Assembly (NCBI RefSeq): GCF_015706575.1
Contig: NW_024037058.1
Span: 19,489,547-19,553,546, forward strand
Length of the DNA: 64,000 nucleotides
From: Patiria miniata
Taxonomy: Eukaryota; Echinodermata; Asteroidea; Valvatida; Asterinidae
Direction: 5' to 3'
In this document: positions 11,632 through 23,900 of the stretch, one piece after another
Layout: the number at the start of each line of letters is the position of its first letter
Position numbering within the stretch: position 1 is the stretch's first letter
The notes under the pieces: generated by a model
The model's database searches: none
The model's input: the letters and a program-made list of their open reading frames with translations, nothing else
Told to the model about the DNA's origin: nothing
Made by a program: the position numbers and the translations under genes

Positions 11632-13035
11632 GGTGAAAAAAAAATTCTCAAAAACGTTCCCAGAAACAAATCAAAATCCTCTCCCCTGGATTATCCGAAT
11701 TCAGTAAGTAATCCTTCCTCTACCAAAAGTGCGATAATACGTCTAAAGATGGGTCTCCTCTATGAGACGTGCGCTCCAGAAACTAAAAAAAATCGACAAG
11801 AACTGTGGCGCAATAAAAAAAAAGGCAGAGCCTATATTTTCAACGCGTAGCGTTCGTGTGATCGCAACACCTGTGGAAGGAATGTCATACCACTTGCGCA
11901 TGCACAAAATTTACCTTGGTATATTGCGCGCTGTATGTGCTATGCCATTCAAGGTGACTTTTACCTTAATGACTTTGGGCGAGCAATATATTGCAGTTGA
12001 CGGGCATGACAATAGGCTGTTCCCAGGGGTGACGGCGCGTGCGATAATTAGCAACGATTCTTGATACTACGCCACGTCGATTGGGAGTTCCGTTTCTGAT
12101 CTTTGCATTTCTAAAAAAATTAAAATGAGTCGTCTCACTTCTATAGTTTATGTGGTACTCGTAGATGAAGTGATAATGCAAACAAGTAATAATTCCACCA
12201 AGAAAGTGGGATTTTCTTCTATTTTGGTGCAATGTCATGGGCGTCTTGAGGCGTGGGGGTGGGGATGCGGGGAACCCCCAGAAAAGCAAAAAAGAGAACA
12301 AAGAAAATGAAGACGAGGTGCCAAGTCGTATTGCTTGTTTATAATATAATGCAACGACATGGGCGTCCGCAGGGGTGTCACTGAGGGTGGGGTGGGCAAA
12401 TGTTTCCCCACCCACCCTCACACAAAAAAGAAGATAAATTGAGAATATGCATTGCTTTAAATTCATTTGTTAGTTCTTTTTCCTTTTCTACATGTATGTT
12501 ATATTTTTGATATTTCTTGCCTTGTTCTTTGATTTGAATTACTTCTTAAATTTTTGCAGCTCATTCAATTATTTTCCTATTCATTGTTCTGATTTTTCTC
12601 TTGTAGATAGACAGCTTGCATGTATTTGGTGTGGGTTGGGGGGGGGGGGTTATGAGGGAGTGACTTAAAGAGGGAGAGCGATTGCAGAAGGGGATTTGGT
12701 TTTGGGGGGTTTTTGTTGTTTTTTTTTTTTTTGTTGTTTTTATGTTATAAAATAATGTTTTTAATAACTTTTGTTAATTCACTGTTTTTCTAAGCAAATT
12801 TTAATCATGTAGTAATTTATGCATTATTTTATATATTTTTATTTCTATTCTATGTGTAACCTATTCAAGTTAGGATCGGCAGGCTTTCCAGTCAAAGTGT
12901 TTCATTATACTTTTGTCAGTCCTGGCCAACTTTGATAGGGTTGTTTTTGTCTCTAATTTTAGTATATTTTGAAATTGTATGTTGTTCATGTAGGCCTACA
13001 TGTTGTACCTTGTACCTGTTGTTGAAGGCCGAATA

Positions 13036-13069
<34 letters not shown>

Positions 13070-13776
13070 CTTTCAGTAGTTGAAGGGGCATAGATCGTTT
13101 ATTACGAACATGGAAAAAAAAACTTACGACTCGATACAAGCTCTTGAAAAAACTGAAATTATGTTTTTTAATGCACAACACAAATTTTACAGGAAACAGG
13201 ATTGACTTGTTGTGGCCAATTCGAGGCTTGTCGAAACATGGAGCTATAAAACACATAGCTCCATGGTCGAAATTGTCAGTGGCAGAGATGCTGTTGGAAT
13301 GACGTCATTTGGCTGGACTTCTGTTTTCGGATGGGGGCGCTTCACCCTGTTTCTGTTGGATGTTCCACACACAAATTGTGGGTTTTGGGGGTTGGCAACG
13401 AGTGTCAGAATATTATGAGTTCTTGTAACTAATCGCCTAAACTACACTTTTCACAATTTTTCATAAGGACGCCCAGTTGGTATACGACTGCAGAATGGAG
13501 CAGAAAATAATTGTACTCATTATGAATGAACACTTGTCCAGTTGTCTCACAAAGTATCGTAAAAGTGCATGCATACAAAAGCTAACTTTTATGTCATATA
13601 CAATATATTTTGACATTAAGTTATTAGCATAGAAATGATACTTAAATGCTAAACGCAACAAAGACTGATGTATAGACATAATTTCTTCTGTACCAACGCT
13701 GTTAACAAACATGCACTAAAAAGCAGGTTAGATGTATAACAAAAATGTGGCCTGGCAATATCTTACATTTTGCTTA
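11632..13776. other. intergenic region between the adhesion-protein gene and the ITIH 3' end
   Basis: Should hold the promoter of the adhesion-protein gene in its first few hundred bases, but no convincing TATA box was placed. Contains a CCACCC-rich stretch (12400-12420) and the LINE-tail-like segment listed separately. No exon supported. Confidence 0.5.
12460..13070 (+). repeat. possible 3' end of a truncated non-LTR retroelement
   Basis: T-rich noncoding sequence ends in GTTGTTGAAGGCCGAATAAA and an (AAT)n run of about ten units at 13038-13069, the usual look of a LINE 3' UTR and simple-repeat tail. No reverse transcriptase remains, and the left boundary is a guess. Confidence 0.4.
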
Positions 13777-14487
13777 TAGACCATTATCATGTTGCGGCCA
13801 TCTTGATTTTTCCCATTCAAATCAACGTAACCAAAGTTAGGCTGGAAGAAAAAAATAGTCTGGTTCCTTTTTGCTGGTTAAAGGGAATATACAACATTTG
13901 CAAACATCGAAAAATAAAACTACCAAGTTTTTACGAAATACCTTACTAGGATGTTGGTAAATGACAGTCTCAAGCATCTTGTAAAATTATGGCACCTGGT
14001 GTGAAGTCATTTTCAAGAAAATGGTATTTTTGTATACATTTCCAACGGCCGATCAGGTCGGCTGGTCGGCCGATCAGCGTTGGAAAAACCTAACTATTTT
14101 TTAACTACTGCTCCAAATTTACCATTTTTTCAGCCCAAATTTTGTTTGCTATTGGTTACATGTTCATGAACGGGTGTAGGCCAGCTAGACTGGTTCCCTT
14201 GCCTTACAATTTTCCATAATCTATACATTGATCCATTTTATCTTCTGTGGAGTCAGGGAACCAGACTACTTGAACATTTTGGTTTTTCTTGGTTTTTCCA
14301 ACCTTTTCGAACACAAAACTTCAAAAATGTCAGTGTAACAATATTTGATCAGTTATACTAACCCCTCAAATAGTTCATTTCTAGAAAATTATAGCAAAAG
14401 CCAATGATGTACATTCCCTTTAACATTAAGTACTGTCATGGGATACAGGAAACATGACTGAAATGGTGGCAGCATGATCAAGGTCTA
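13777..14487. mobile_element. ~165 bp MITE split by an inserted TTAA-MITE
   Basis: Left end AGACCATTATCATGTTGC (13778) and right end GCATGATCAAGGTCT are imperfect inverted repeats flanked by TA. The insert at 13878-14423 splits it. An unsplit relative lies at 44424-44603. Confidence 0.75.
13878..14423 (+). mobile_element. TTAA-MITE family 1, copy b (complete)
   Basis: 546 bp including TTAA at both ends (13878-13881, 14420-14423). Ends read AGGGAATATACAACATTTGC and the inverse ...GATGTACATTCCCT. No coding capacity. TTAA target duplication and AGGG ends point to piggyBac-type mobilisation (family knowledge). About 255 bp downstream of the ITIH stop. Confidence 0.85.
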
Positions 14488-14646
14488 TTGTCTCTTCAGC
14501 TGAAAAGGAGAGCTAACAAAGGTAGCTTTACAGCATAAAACGGAGGCCAACTTCAAAGAGCTATTAATAGTAGCCTAAATGGAGTATAATTTTGAGGAAT
14601 GTAGCACTTGTCGAGTTCCTTCTAGAAAAGAACAACTTATTGCTGT

Positions 14647-14652
14647 TTTATT
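14647..14652 (-). terminator. ITIH poly(A) signal AATAAA
   Basis: AATAAA on the minus strand begins 26 bases after the ITIH stop codon, implying a very short 3' UTR. No closer canonical signal was seen. Confidence 0.55.
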
Positions 14653-14677
14653 ACAAACCGAACAAAGCTACGCTGGT

Positions 14678-14904
14678 TCACGGCATCATCTCCAGTGGCA
14701 CCAAGTAATCGGCATGCGAGCCGTCTATCAGGCCGTGGTCGTTGCCGGCCGCGAACCAGCAGGGTTGTTTGTGACCGACGAGCGAGTTCATCCTCGACCG
14801 TTGCACCACGTCGACTCGCCGGTCCATGACGGTAAGTTCACCCATCACTCCATCCTTGGGCTCGCTCTGCGGCTTGACGCGTACCTGTCTGCGCTGAAAT
14901 TGTC
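14678..14904 (-). CDS. ITIH exon 17: C-terminal end and stop
   Basis: Acceptor ATTATTGCAG; frame [13 protein letters not shown]... to [27 protein letters not shown] and TGA at 14678-14680. The CWF...LIDGxxxDYLVP ending is the hallmark end of ITIH heavy chains. Confidence 0.92.
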
Positions 14905-17900
14905 CTGCAATAATACCAACGGTACAATTTGGCATAAGGTCTTTTTCTGTTTTGGTAGGCGACACAGTCAATCTACTGTGACTTTTTTGATAATGACTGG
15001 AATACAGTGCGAGTCAAAAAGAAAGTGACTAGAATTAACGATTTTTTTTTCTTCTTAAAAACATCAAATTTGAAACACCAATGTAGTATATCTTAAAAGA
15101 ACATTTTCTTCCACTCATCTAAAAAAAAATGCTGAAATAGATCCATGCTATCCAAGGTTATGCACGTTTTACTAAAAGAACCAATTTTTATGGCTGTCCA
15201 TGGAATGCCATTAGAAGCAGTGAGAATAACAGATTACACACAGGTATTCAAATACAACGGAGATTTTAATCAATTGAATAAAGACTGAAACGTAATTTTT
15301 ACTGTCAGATTTTGTGTTTTGAATACGAGGGTACAAGCCATCTATTTCTGTCTGAAATATAAATGACGATTTTGGTACATTTTCCTTTGCGAGGTCTCCT
15401 CCAATCATGGAGGTGGGAAAACGTTCTTGTTTCATTGCATTTAATGGGTATTCGTCAGTTCGTATATGACGGTATTAGGATCAGTGGTGGACAGCTGAAT
15501 TTTGTGATCTTCACATTAAAATAGATGTAACTTGGGAGTACAGTATGCAAATGAAGTGAAATGTGCACAGTTACTAGTCAATAACATGTACTAATGACAG
15601 TGGTGACTTTTATTGAAAATGGTGAGAGTCAAATTTTTAAAAAATATTTTCTCTAATTCGGTCACTTTCTTACGGTCACTGTCTGTATATGACGGCATCA
15701 CACACCAATCATTTCTTGTTTATATCGTTCAACTTTGAATATAGGAGCAGATTTGAATTTTACTTAAGAAGGGTCAATATAAGCCTCTGTACTAATGACG
15801 TCACACTTTGTTTACGTGTGTGCTTTCCTATGGTGCTCAGTGGACCATGGGCCCCGGCCCACTGGCTCCATTGGGGGTGCACATGTAAACAAAGTGTGAC
15901 GTCAGTAGAACAGAGGGTTATTGTGAAATGGTGCTATCTAAATTCCAAAGAGTGAAATTAGGGACTAGACATTTTAGAGTGAAAATCACTCTCATTTTCG
16001 ATTGAAATAGTCTGAAAAAAAGAACCACTTCAGTCGAAGCTCGAGTGAAAACTCGATCTTTAACGATTGAAGAAATTTCACTCTATGACGTCTAGTCCCT
16101 AGTTTCCGACTGTGGGAGTGAATCTTCGCTCGAATGGAGTAAATTTTCACTCTTTGGGATTTAGAGAGTGCCGATGGCGCACCCCAAATCCGCCACTTAC
16201 CTATCAATCCATGGACTTGGTCCGTAAGCCCCTCGTGGTTGACGATGTAGAATCCCAAGTGGTCCACTTTGAAGGTATTGTCTGGGTTCATACGATGCAG
16301 CATGAAGGCAAGACTGATACCACCATCGGTATTGGTAATCTCTACTTGCTTGTCGTGGACAGCCAGAGACCAATTACCTTAGAAAATGATCGGGGGAAAA
16401 GATCCGTTCGATCAGAGTTCTAGCACGGTAGATAGGTGATGGGATTGTGCCTTTGATGATACAAGCATGGCATTTGGCACACAGTCAGAGTATGATATAA
16501 GAAAGATATTTGGTTACTGTTACTGGGCCATCGCAGATTTGTCCATTGAAAAAAATACAGGTGAAATAACAAGCAATGGCAGTCATTTGGAAAATTACTT
16601 GTTATTCTACCTATATTTTCTTATTTTACCAAACACTTTTTATAAGGTGACATTGTGCCAAATGTCATGCCTGCATCATTAAAGGCACAATTCCCCAAAA
16701 TATTTTCCGTATCTGCCCCACTATATAGTTTAGATATGAAGGTGCTAGTCCTGGGAATACTTACAAGGGATTTGCAGTAGCAAAATTACACATTTAATTT
16801 GTTTTGTTATGTTTGCTTGGCTTTGCAAAAACGTGCTTTAGTGTGAGTGTGTGTGAAAATGTTTGTGAAAGAGTGAGTTACGTACAGGGTATACGGAGAG
16901 CAAGTAATGGTATTAGCTGGGATGGTTCTGGATTTGCTCATCGAAATAACAAATGTACTTTTACGTTTGCGTTTTGAATATGGTTCTGGTTCTGAATGTA
17001 GTTTTCGATTGTATAAAAAGACCTTTTTGCGAAAGTGTAAGTTAAGGTGAGTAAAATTAATTTTAAGTTGTGGGGATTTTTTTCTTCATTTTCTGGACCA
17101 CCACCACGAGGCAACTTTAGGCCTATACTATTTGCCCTTGAATGCAGATGGAGGCAAAATATTACAACAGATCAATATAATAAATAAACAGTGAAACATA
17201 TCCATAAGCGAAAAACGAAAATGGGAACAGACAAACGTTCCGTTTGAATTACCTCTGTGTACAGTTACAGCGTTTTGCCAAGACAGCACCATATTATTGT
17301 CAAAGACAATATCACCGGTGGAGAGTTTTACGGTATGTCTTCCGAGTTGCACCGCAATGCGGCCGAAGTACGTACGGGTACGGAGCGCCCCTGGCTTGGG
17401 CTTGGGTGCTGCTACGATGAAGCCCATGACATGGATACCTGGCAAGATTAATGTAACAGAAAGGTTACGTATATCGACCTTCGGGCGTTAGGACCAATTT
17501 AAATGTAGGTTTTCCCGGCTATTTTAAAACGTTCATCATTCGAATTCACCGTTTCTAACACTCAAATTCGTCCATCACCATCAATTTAGTGCACTTCCAA
17601 TGTTTATTTTCGTCTAGTGTCAGACAATTTCAAATTCAGTTCAAGCAAATTCAAACAGTAAGCACACGTTTTCGTCCATCAGTGCGCGTATTAAAGTGAT
17701 GTGTCATTGTTAGCTCTCGTGTCACAGTGTAGGGCCCTAGCCCACAATCGCTTCAGAGTTGGGTTCAAAAATGTTCCCCAAAGTACGCTGGTCTTTTGCG
17801 AAACATCCGGAAATTTCTCTTTGTATTTTGCATAAAAGTTATTAGCTTACTAGCCAACTTTTATTTTCAAAAAGTTACCAGCTGATAAAATAAACGTTAT

Positions 17901-20900
17901 AACAAAAGGTTACAGAAAAGAACAGATTTATTTTTTTGAGAACAGGATCCACCCGAAACTGTTGGGTGATTTTAGGATCTTAATGCATTATGCAAAAATC
18001 ATTCGAATCGTAATAGAATAACTGTCTGGTCGTTATTTTTTTTTTTAACTCAATTCTATTAATTAAAATAAAACGTTATCAAATGAAAAATGGAGGAATG
18101 ACAACTGCGTCGTGCGTTACCCAATGTCTCGTCTGTCAGTAGGTTGTAGACTTCGCCTGCCTGGCCCAAGATGTCGAAACAGACGGTGACGTCACTCGCC
18201 GGGACATGCACCACGAAGTGGGGATCACTATCCGCTGGAGAAAATAAATACCAACCAAAAAAAAAAAGAAACTTACACCAAAATAAACAATTCTACGCAA
18301 AAATATTTAAAGTTAAACAAAATGTAAAGTCTGTCAGGAGCCGATGTGGCCCATCAGGCCGGCGTTTATCTCAGAATATTTCTACTCCCCCTGGACGGAA
18401 TGCTAGTCCACCGCAGTTTACTCCCCAGCTAATGCTGGTACCCATTTATACTCCTGGGTGGAGAGAGGCAAGTGGGGATGAAGTGGCTTGCACAAGGACA
18501 CAGAAAATGGCCAGCAGCTGGATTTGAACCCCTGATCATGAGTCACAAACCCTAAAGGCCACACCCCCTCCTCTAATAGGTGATCAAGCAAATTACACCA
18601 ACTTAAAAAATGTCTTTTCTGACTTAAGCCATGCTTACCAAATCCTCCTCCACCGCCGCCTCCACCGCCGCCCCCACCGCGACCCCCACCGCGACCTCCA
18701 CTTTGTCCTGTCTGTTGAGCACCGGAGCTACCTATAGGATTTTGGGAGTGAAACACATACCCTATTATAGGCCCCATGAAAATGTTCTCTTGTCATCAAA
18801 TAGCTATGTGGAGGGCACTGACTGGGGTATGAAAATACGCTCGAAATTGACCAACCAACTCGCAAAATCTTTTCTGACTGATCTGATGGCCCACCAAACC
18901 ATGGCACTCATCCTCCTGGACGGATAACAACTCCCAACATTTAATGCTCTGGTCAATAAAAAAAACACCGTAAACAATCAGATCTGGGTTTTTTTAGGAA
19001 AGGAAAACGGCAATCCATTTTGTGACCACGCAGCACAAAACCAGTCGGAAATTGCATGGATGCAGCGTATTGATGAATTTAAATGTGTATGAATTAGGAC
19101 ATGCATGATGAATGTATACTCCAAATTTTAATACAGATTGTTTGTATGGCTGTTGTAGTGTGCTGGTGTATAAGGAGTTCATTTGGAAACTCGAACGACA
19201 AATTTCTCGGTTTTTTAAAATTTATTTTGCGAGGCCCGTCAGATTTTGTCCGATTGCCATATTCTATACATCACTGGAAAGCTCATTCAATATCCTTTCC
19301 AAATGAGATCAAAACACCAGTTTTCAGAAATTGGTCCAGGTGACCGATTTTGTGCCAAAGGGTCGCATTATTTGACAGAATACCTGATGGGTTGTTTTGC
19401 GGTGAGGATTGCTTTCTCGGGGGTGGGTGTCCTTGGGGGGGTGCCGGCCCTTGACCCTGAGTCGCCTCGTTTGCCTCAGCCACCGGGGCTTCGCCATCGA
19501 TCGGCGCCGGGACCTCATCCACTTCCTCCGGTCGCACCACCAACAGGGATGTCAATGGCGTGACGAAATGGTACTGTGGAATGGATGCAGTGCAGTATTT
19601 ATGAGGTCATTTCCAGTTGCGGATTTATAGGTTTTCCCAGCTATGTTAAAAGACTTTTCATTCAAATTTACCCACTCTATCATTCAATTTCGTCCACGAA
19701 AAAATTTCACACGCTTTTAACAAAACCAATTTAGTCATTTACCATTGAAGTTTGGTCACCCTCTTTAGTTACCGGGTCTAGACTATTCGTCATTACAGAT
19801 CCAATTCGTCTAAGCTGTTGCCGAATGGCAGCATTCAGAGATCGAATTCGTCTTATATAAATCGATTAGACGAATTTGATTTCTGAATAACACTATTCGC
19901 CGTAGACGAGACGAAATCGAATACACCGGGTCGAAAACGTGTGCTCATTGTTTGAATTTGTTTGGACTAAATCTGAAATTGTCTGACACAAGACGAAATT
20001 AAACACTGAAAGTGCACTAAATCGATGTTCATGGACGAAATTGAATATAAGAATCGGTGAATTCGAACGAAAAATGTTTTTAAAAAGCCGGGGGAAACCT
20101 ATATTCAAATTTGTCAATCTACATCGATTTAGTGCACTTTCAATGTTTAATTTCGTCTATTGTCAGACAATTTCAAATTCAGTTCAAACAAATTCTACCA
20201 TGATCACACGTTTTCGTCGGGGGTATTCGACTTTGTCTCGTCTACGCTAAACCTTGCTATTCAGATATCAAATTCGTCTAATTGATTTATATAAGATGAA
20301 TTCGATCGATCTCCGAGTGCTACCATTCGGAAGCCAGATCCGCCCCTGACTTCTCTTGTACTTTTAATGTAAAAGTATTGGTAGCTAACTTCAATTTATT
20401 TGGTGGTTGCGTTTGAAAAACACAGAATTGAACTGAATTGAAATATCAAATTCTTATTCCTTGCTTAATAAATTTTCACAAAATTGGTTGGTATTTTCCG
20501 CAATTATACAATATACCAACTGCCGACACTCTTGAAGAATTAAATTCTTCACAATATTGGTCGAATATTTTTACCGGAGGTAACCAACAAGTGAGGTAAT
20601 TTCATACTAAATGTCACGCAAGTAACTTTGTTCAACAATGTGTTTTATTACTACACTTTGTTTTTACAACAACTAATTTCATACTTAAGATCGGCAAATA
20701 ACATTGCCCAACAGTGTTCCTCCCAACTTTTTCTTTTTACAGCGTAATGACATGACAACATCTCCGCAAACAAAGTTGAACACCCGAGTTGTTGACATCG
20801 AAACAACTCGACATTCTAAACCTCACCCTCAGGGACAGCTCCAAAGCTCTGGATTTTAATGCCTCTTTCTCGTTGTTATTTCTCGAGATCTTGCGAGATT

Positions 20901-23900
20901 GCAGAAGCGACTTGATAGTCAGGTAGGCCCACAGGCGCTGACAGAAATCATCCACGGAGTGCCGACTGAGAACGGCTGGGGGAGGGGTCTATACGAGCGT
21001 GAATAAAATAAAAGAAAAGTCAACAAAATACCGAAAGGCCCTGTGGTGTTATGAGTTACCAAATAATTTACAATTTGTTAATTTAAAATGAAAGCTACTC
21101 TTGATAAGATCAAAATATCATTTTTTCCCCCAAATTGTTATTTTATCTATCGTTAGAAATTCTCTTTAAGGGCAGATTATTGTAGAGCATGCTTTGGGTT
21201 GTTTAACTACACCTCCCTTTTGTCTAACCGACAAAGTACTGAAGACAGCACAAAATGTACTGTTCTTGTCTTAAAATTACGTCACACAATACTACCAATA
21301 TCGTATCAATGTTCAACGACCTTGAAAATCCTAGGCTTAATTCAAGACCTCCACTAACCCTAAAAATCCTGCATCAACCACTGGTCGTGGATTCCTATTA
21401 GGTCCTCATTCAAAAAGCGAGTTCACCTTTACATAACCAAACCATATACATGTACCGTGATGTTTCAGTAAACTCGTTTTGTCGGCATTAGAGACATACC
21501 TGTACATCCACCTTGGTGTCCAGCTGTATAAACGTGTCCATAGAGTTTGCCGACACTGTCGCCACTAATTCCGCAACTCCGCCCTCCACTACCGTGAGCT
21601 CGTTGGCCAGTTGGCCGGCCACAATGATCTCCGTCCCCTCGAAGTAGCTGAGGAAGCTGGTCTGTGTGCTGGACTCCACGTTGTTGTACTCGATGTTGAT
21701 GTTGAAGAGCAGTGGGGTTGCCACCTCGTTGTAGAAGCCCTTGAGCTGGAGGGAGGCGCTGCTGTCGGTGTAGATCTTGCGGGCCACGCCTTGGTTCTCG
21801 GTGGCCAGATTGTCCAGGAAGTTGTGGTCAAGATCGGAACCGAAGCCCAGGCAGAAGAGGGAGAACTGACCATCGATGGCCCGAAGCACGTCGTCACGTA
21901 TCTTTGGGGTGTGCAAGAAATATTCAGAAAGGAAGTCCGCTAAAGAGATGTATCTTAAAACGCTTCACATCCTCAAAACATAGCAAAAAAATCATAGCCG
22001 TTTCAGACTATAGTACAACAAATATATTTCATATTTTAAAAAAATATGCAGCACCAAAAATAATAATGACTGGAAAGCCAATTTCAGAAACTACTTTTAG
22101 ATGAAAAAATTACTGAAATTGCTTAATCCTTTCAAAGAATATATCACCATTTAAACGCAATGACCTGTTTCGTCCCAAAAAAATGCAATGTACTGTGTGT
22201 TCTGTCTATTTGAAACAATAAAGAGAATGACACAGAATACTTGTTTCAACAACTGTCAACAACTGTAGTACACAATATATTTATTACCAACCCTGCTTAG
22301 GCAAACAGTACGACTTATATACATGTTATTCACTTTTTTTCAAAAGATTGGGCCTTCAAAATAAAAACACTTTTGTGGAATACGTTTGACTTTTTAACTG
22401 ACTCAGGATTATCGCTGGTGATGTTTGAAGACACCTGCGACGACGATTCTTGCGACGACGAAGGTTTTAGGCTCATTGTGTTTAAATGGTGATATTCTTT
22501 GAACGGATTGAGCAATTTCAGTCAATTTGTTTCATCTGAAAATATATAGTTTACGAAACTGGCTTTCCAGTCATTATTATTTTTGGTGCTACATGTTTTT
22601 TTTTAAATATGAAATGTATTTGGTTTGGGTTCCGCTTTTTTTTTTACTGACCCTGTAGCAGTACCGCGCTGATCCTAAATGATTTGGGATCGATACGCAT
22701 GTCGATCCAAATTAATAGTTTCAAATTAATGTATTAATTTCCCATTAAATACAGACTCTGGATTCATTTCAAGACTGCAACAATCGATATTGTTTAGGTA
22801 GTCGCTCCTATAACTGTTTCATGCGTGTGTAGTAATAATTTCGTTCAGCGCGACTATATGGAACTGCCTGCCAGAACATTCAAACAAACACTCAGATCTT
22901 ATTGATAACGATTTAGTGGCAAATCGACATAATTATATGACATTTTCTTCTTATGTATTGCGCTGACTTGTGACCCATTTCGAATTCTAATACATCAATC
23001 GTCCACTACATGATGTGGTGTCATAAAGCGAACAATCCTATTTTTTTCGTCAGCGAAAAGTTCGAAAGAGGGTTGGGAGCTATACTCATATATAGCCTAC
23101 AGGGTGAGTAAATAAAAAAAGAAATCCCAAATGGCGTCCCCCATTTTGTAAAGAAATTCCGCATGTATAGCACTTTCCAGATCTGACATTGTGTGCAACG
23201 GCGATATAGGGGTGCGGACCAGTAAATCGGTCCGAAATTGCCTACGCCGGCCAAATCACGATTTGCATGCCCTCAAAATCTTCAGTATTTGAGCATGCTG
23301 TGGGCCATGAACTTGAGGGTTTGTAAAAAATATGGGTGGAAGCCGTGCACAGGACTGGGAGCATGCAGTTCTGTGTAATTTGGATGTAATTTGGACCCTA
23401 AAAGCGCTCTATTTTGCAATGGAGTGTAGGCATCGTTTTTCAAAATGGCGATGGGCTTCAGGACTATATTCAGGGGTGATCATCTTCAGATGGAAATTTC
23501 TCCTAAAAGTCATCAGTTGACCCCCCGAAAATTGAAAAGAAAATGAAAGATGATGAAATAAGCTTTAATTTGATGTGTGTCTCGAACACCTTGGAGAGTT
23601 GTGAGTATTTTCCCCGAATTTCTGAAGTGGGAGCATTTACCATTGGGGTCTATGGAAGTTTATTTACTGGTCTGCTACCATAGGATCATGACGGTATAGG
23701 AAACCACCATCATTTGTTTCACCATACAAACATAATAGACGTGTCTTCTTCTTTTTTCATTAATAACATTTTCATTAATAGTCACACGAGTAGATTATTT
23801 GGTTCATTCTGCGACCGTATGTGTGCATGAATTTAATACGGACCTGGTTGAGATTGGTTACTCCCGAAGAAGGCAGTCCGTCCGTCAGCATGATGATCAT

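Noticed and set aside
18418-18777. 119-codon Gly-rich frame as a separate gene
   Set aside because: Only 18639-18731 has splice signals matching ITIH phases; the rest is SINE-like repeat and intron.
21589-21943. Other long frames over ITIH exon 10, on both strands
   Set aside because: Shadow frames of a GC-rich real exon; no motif of their own.
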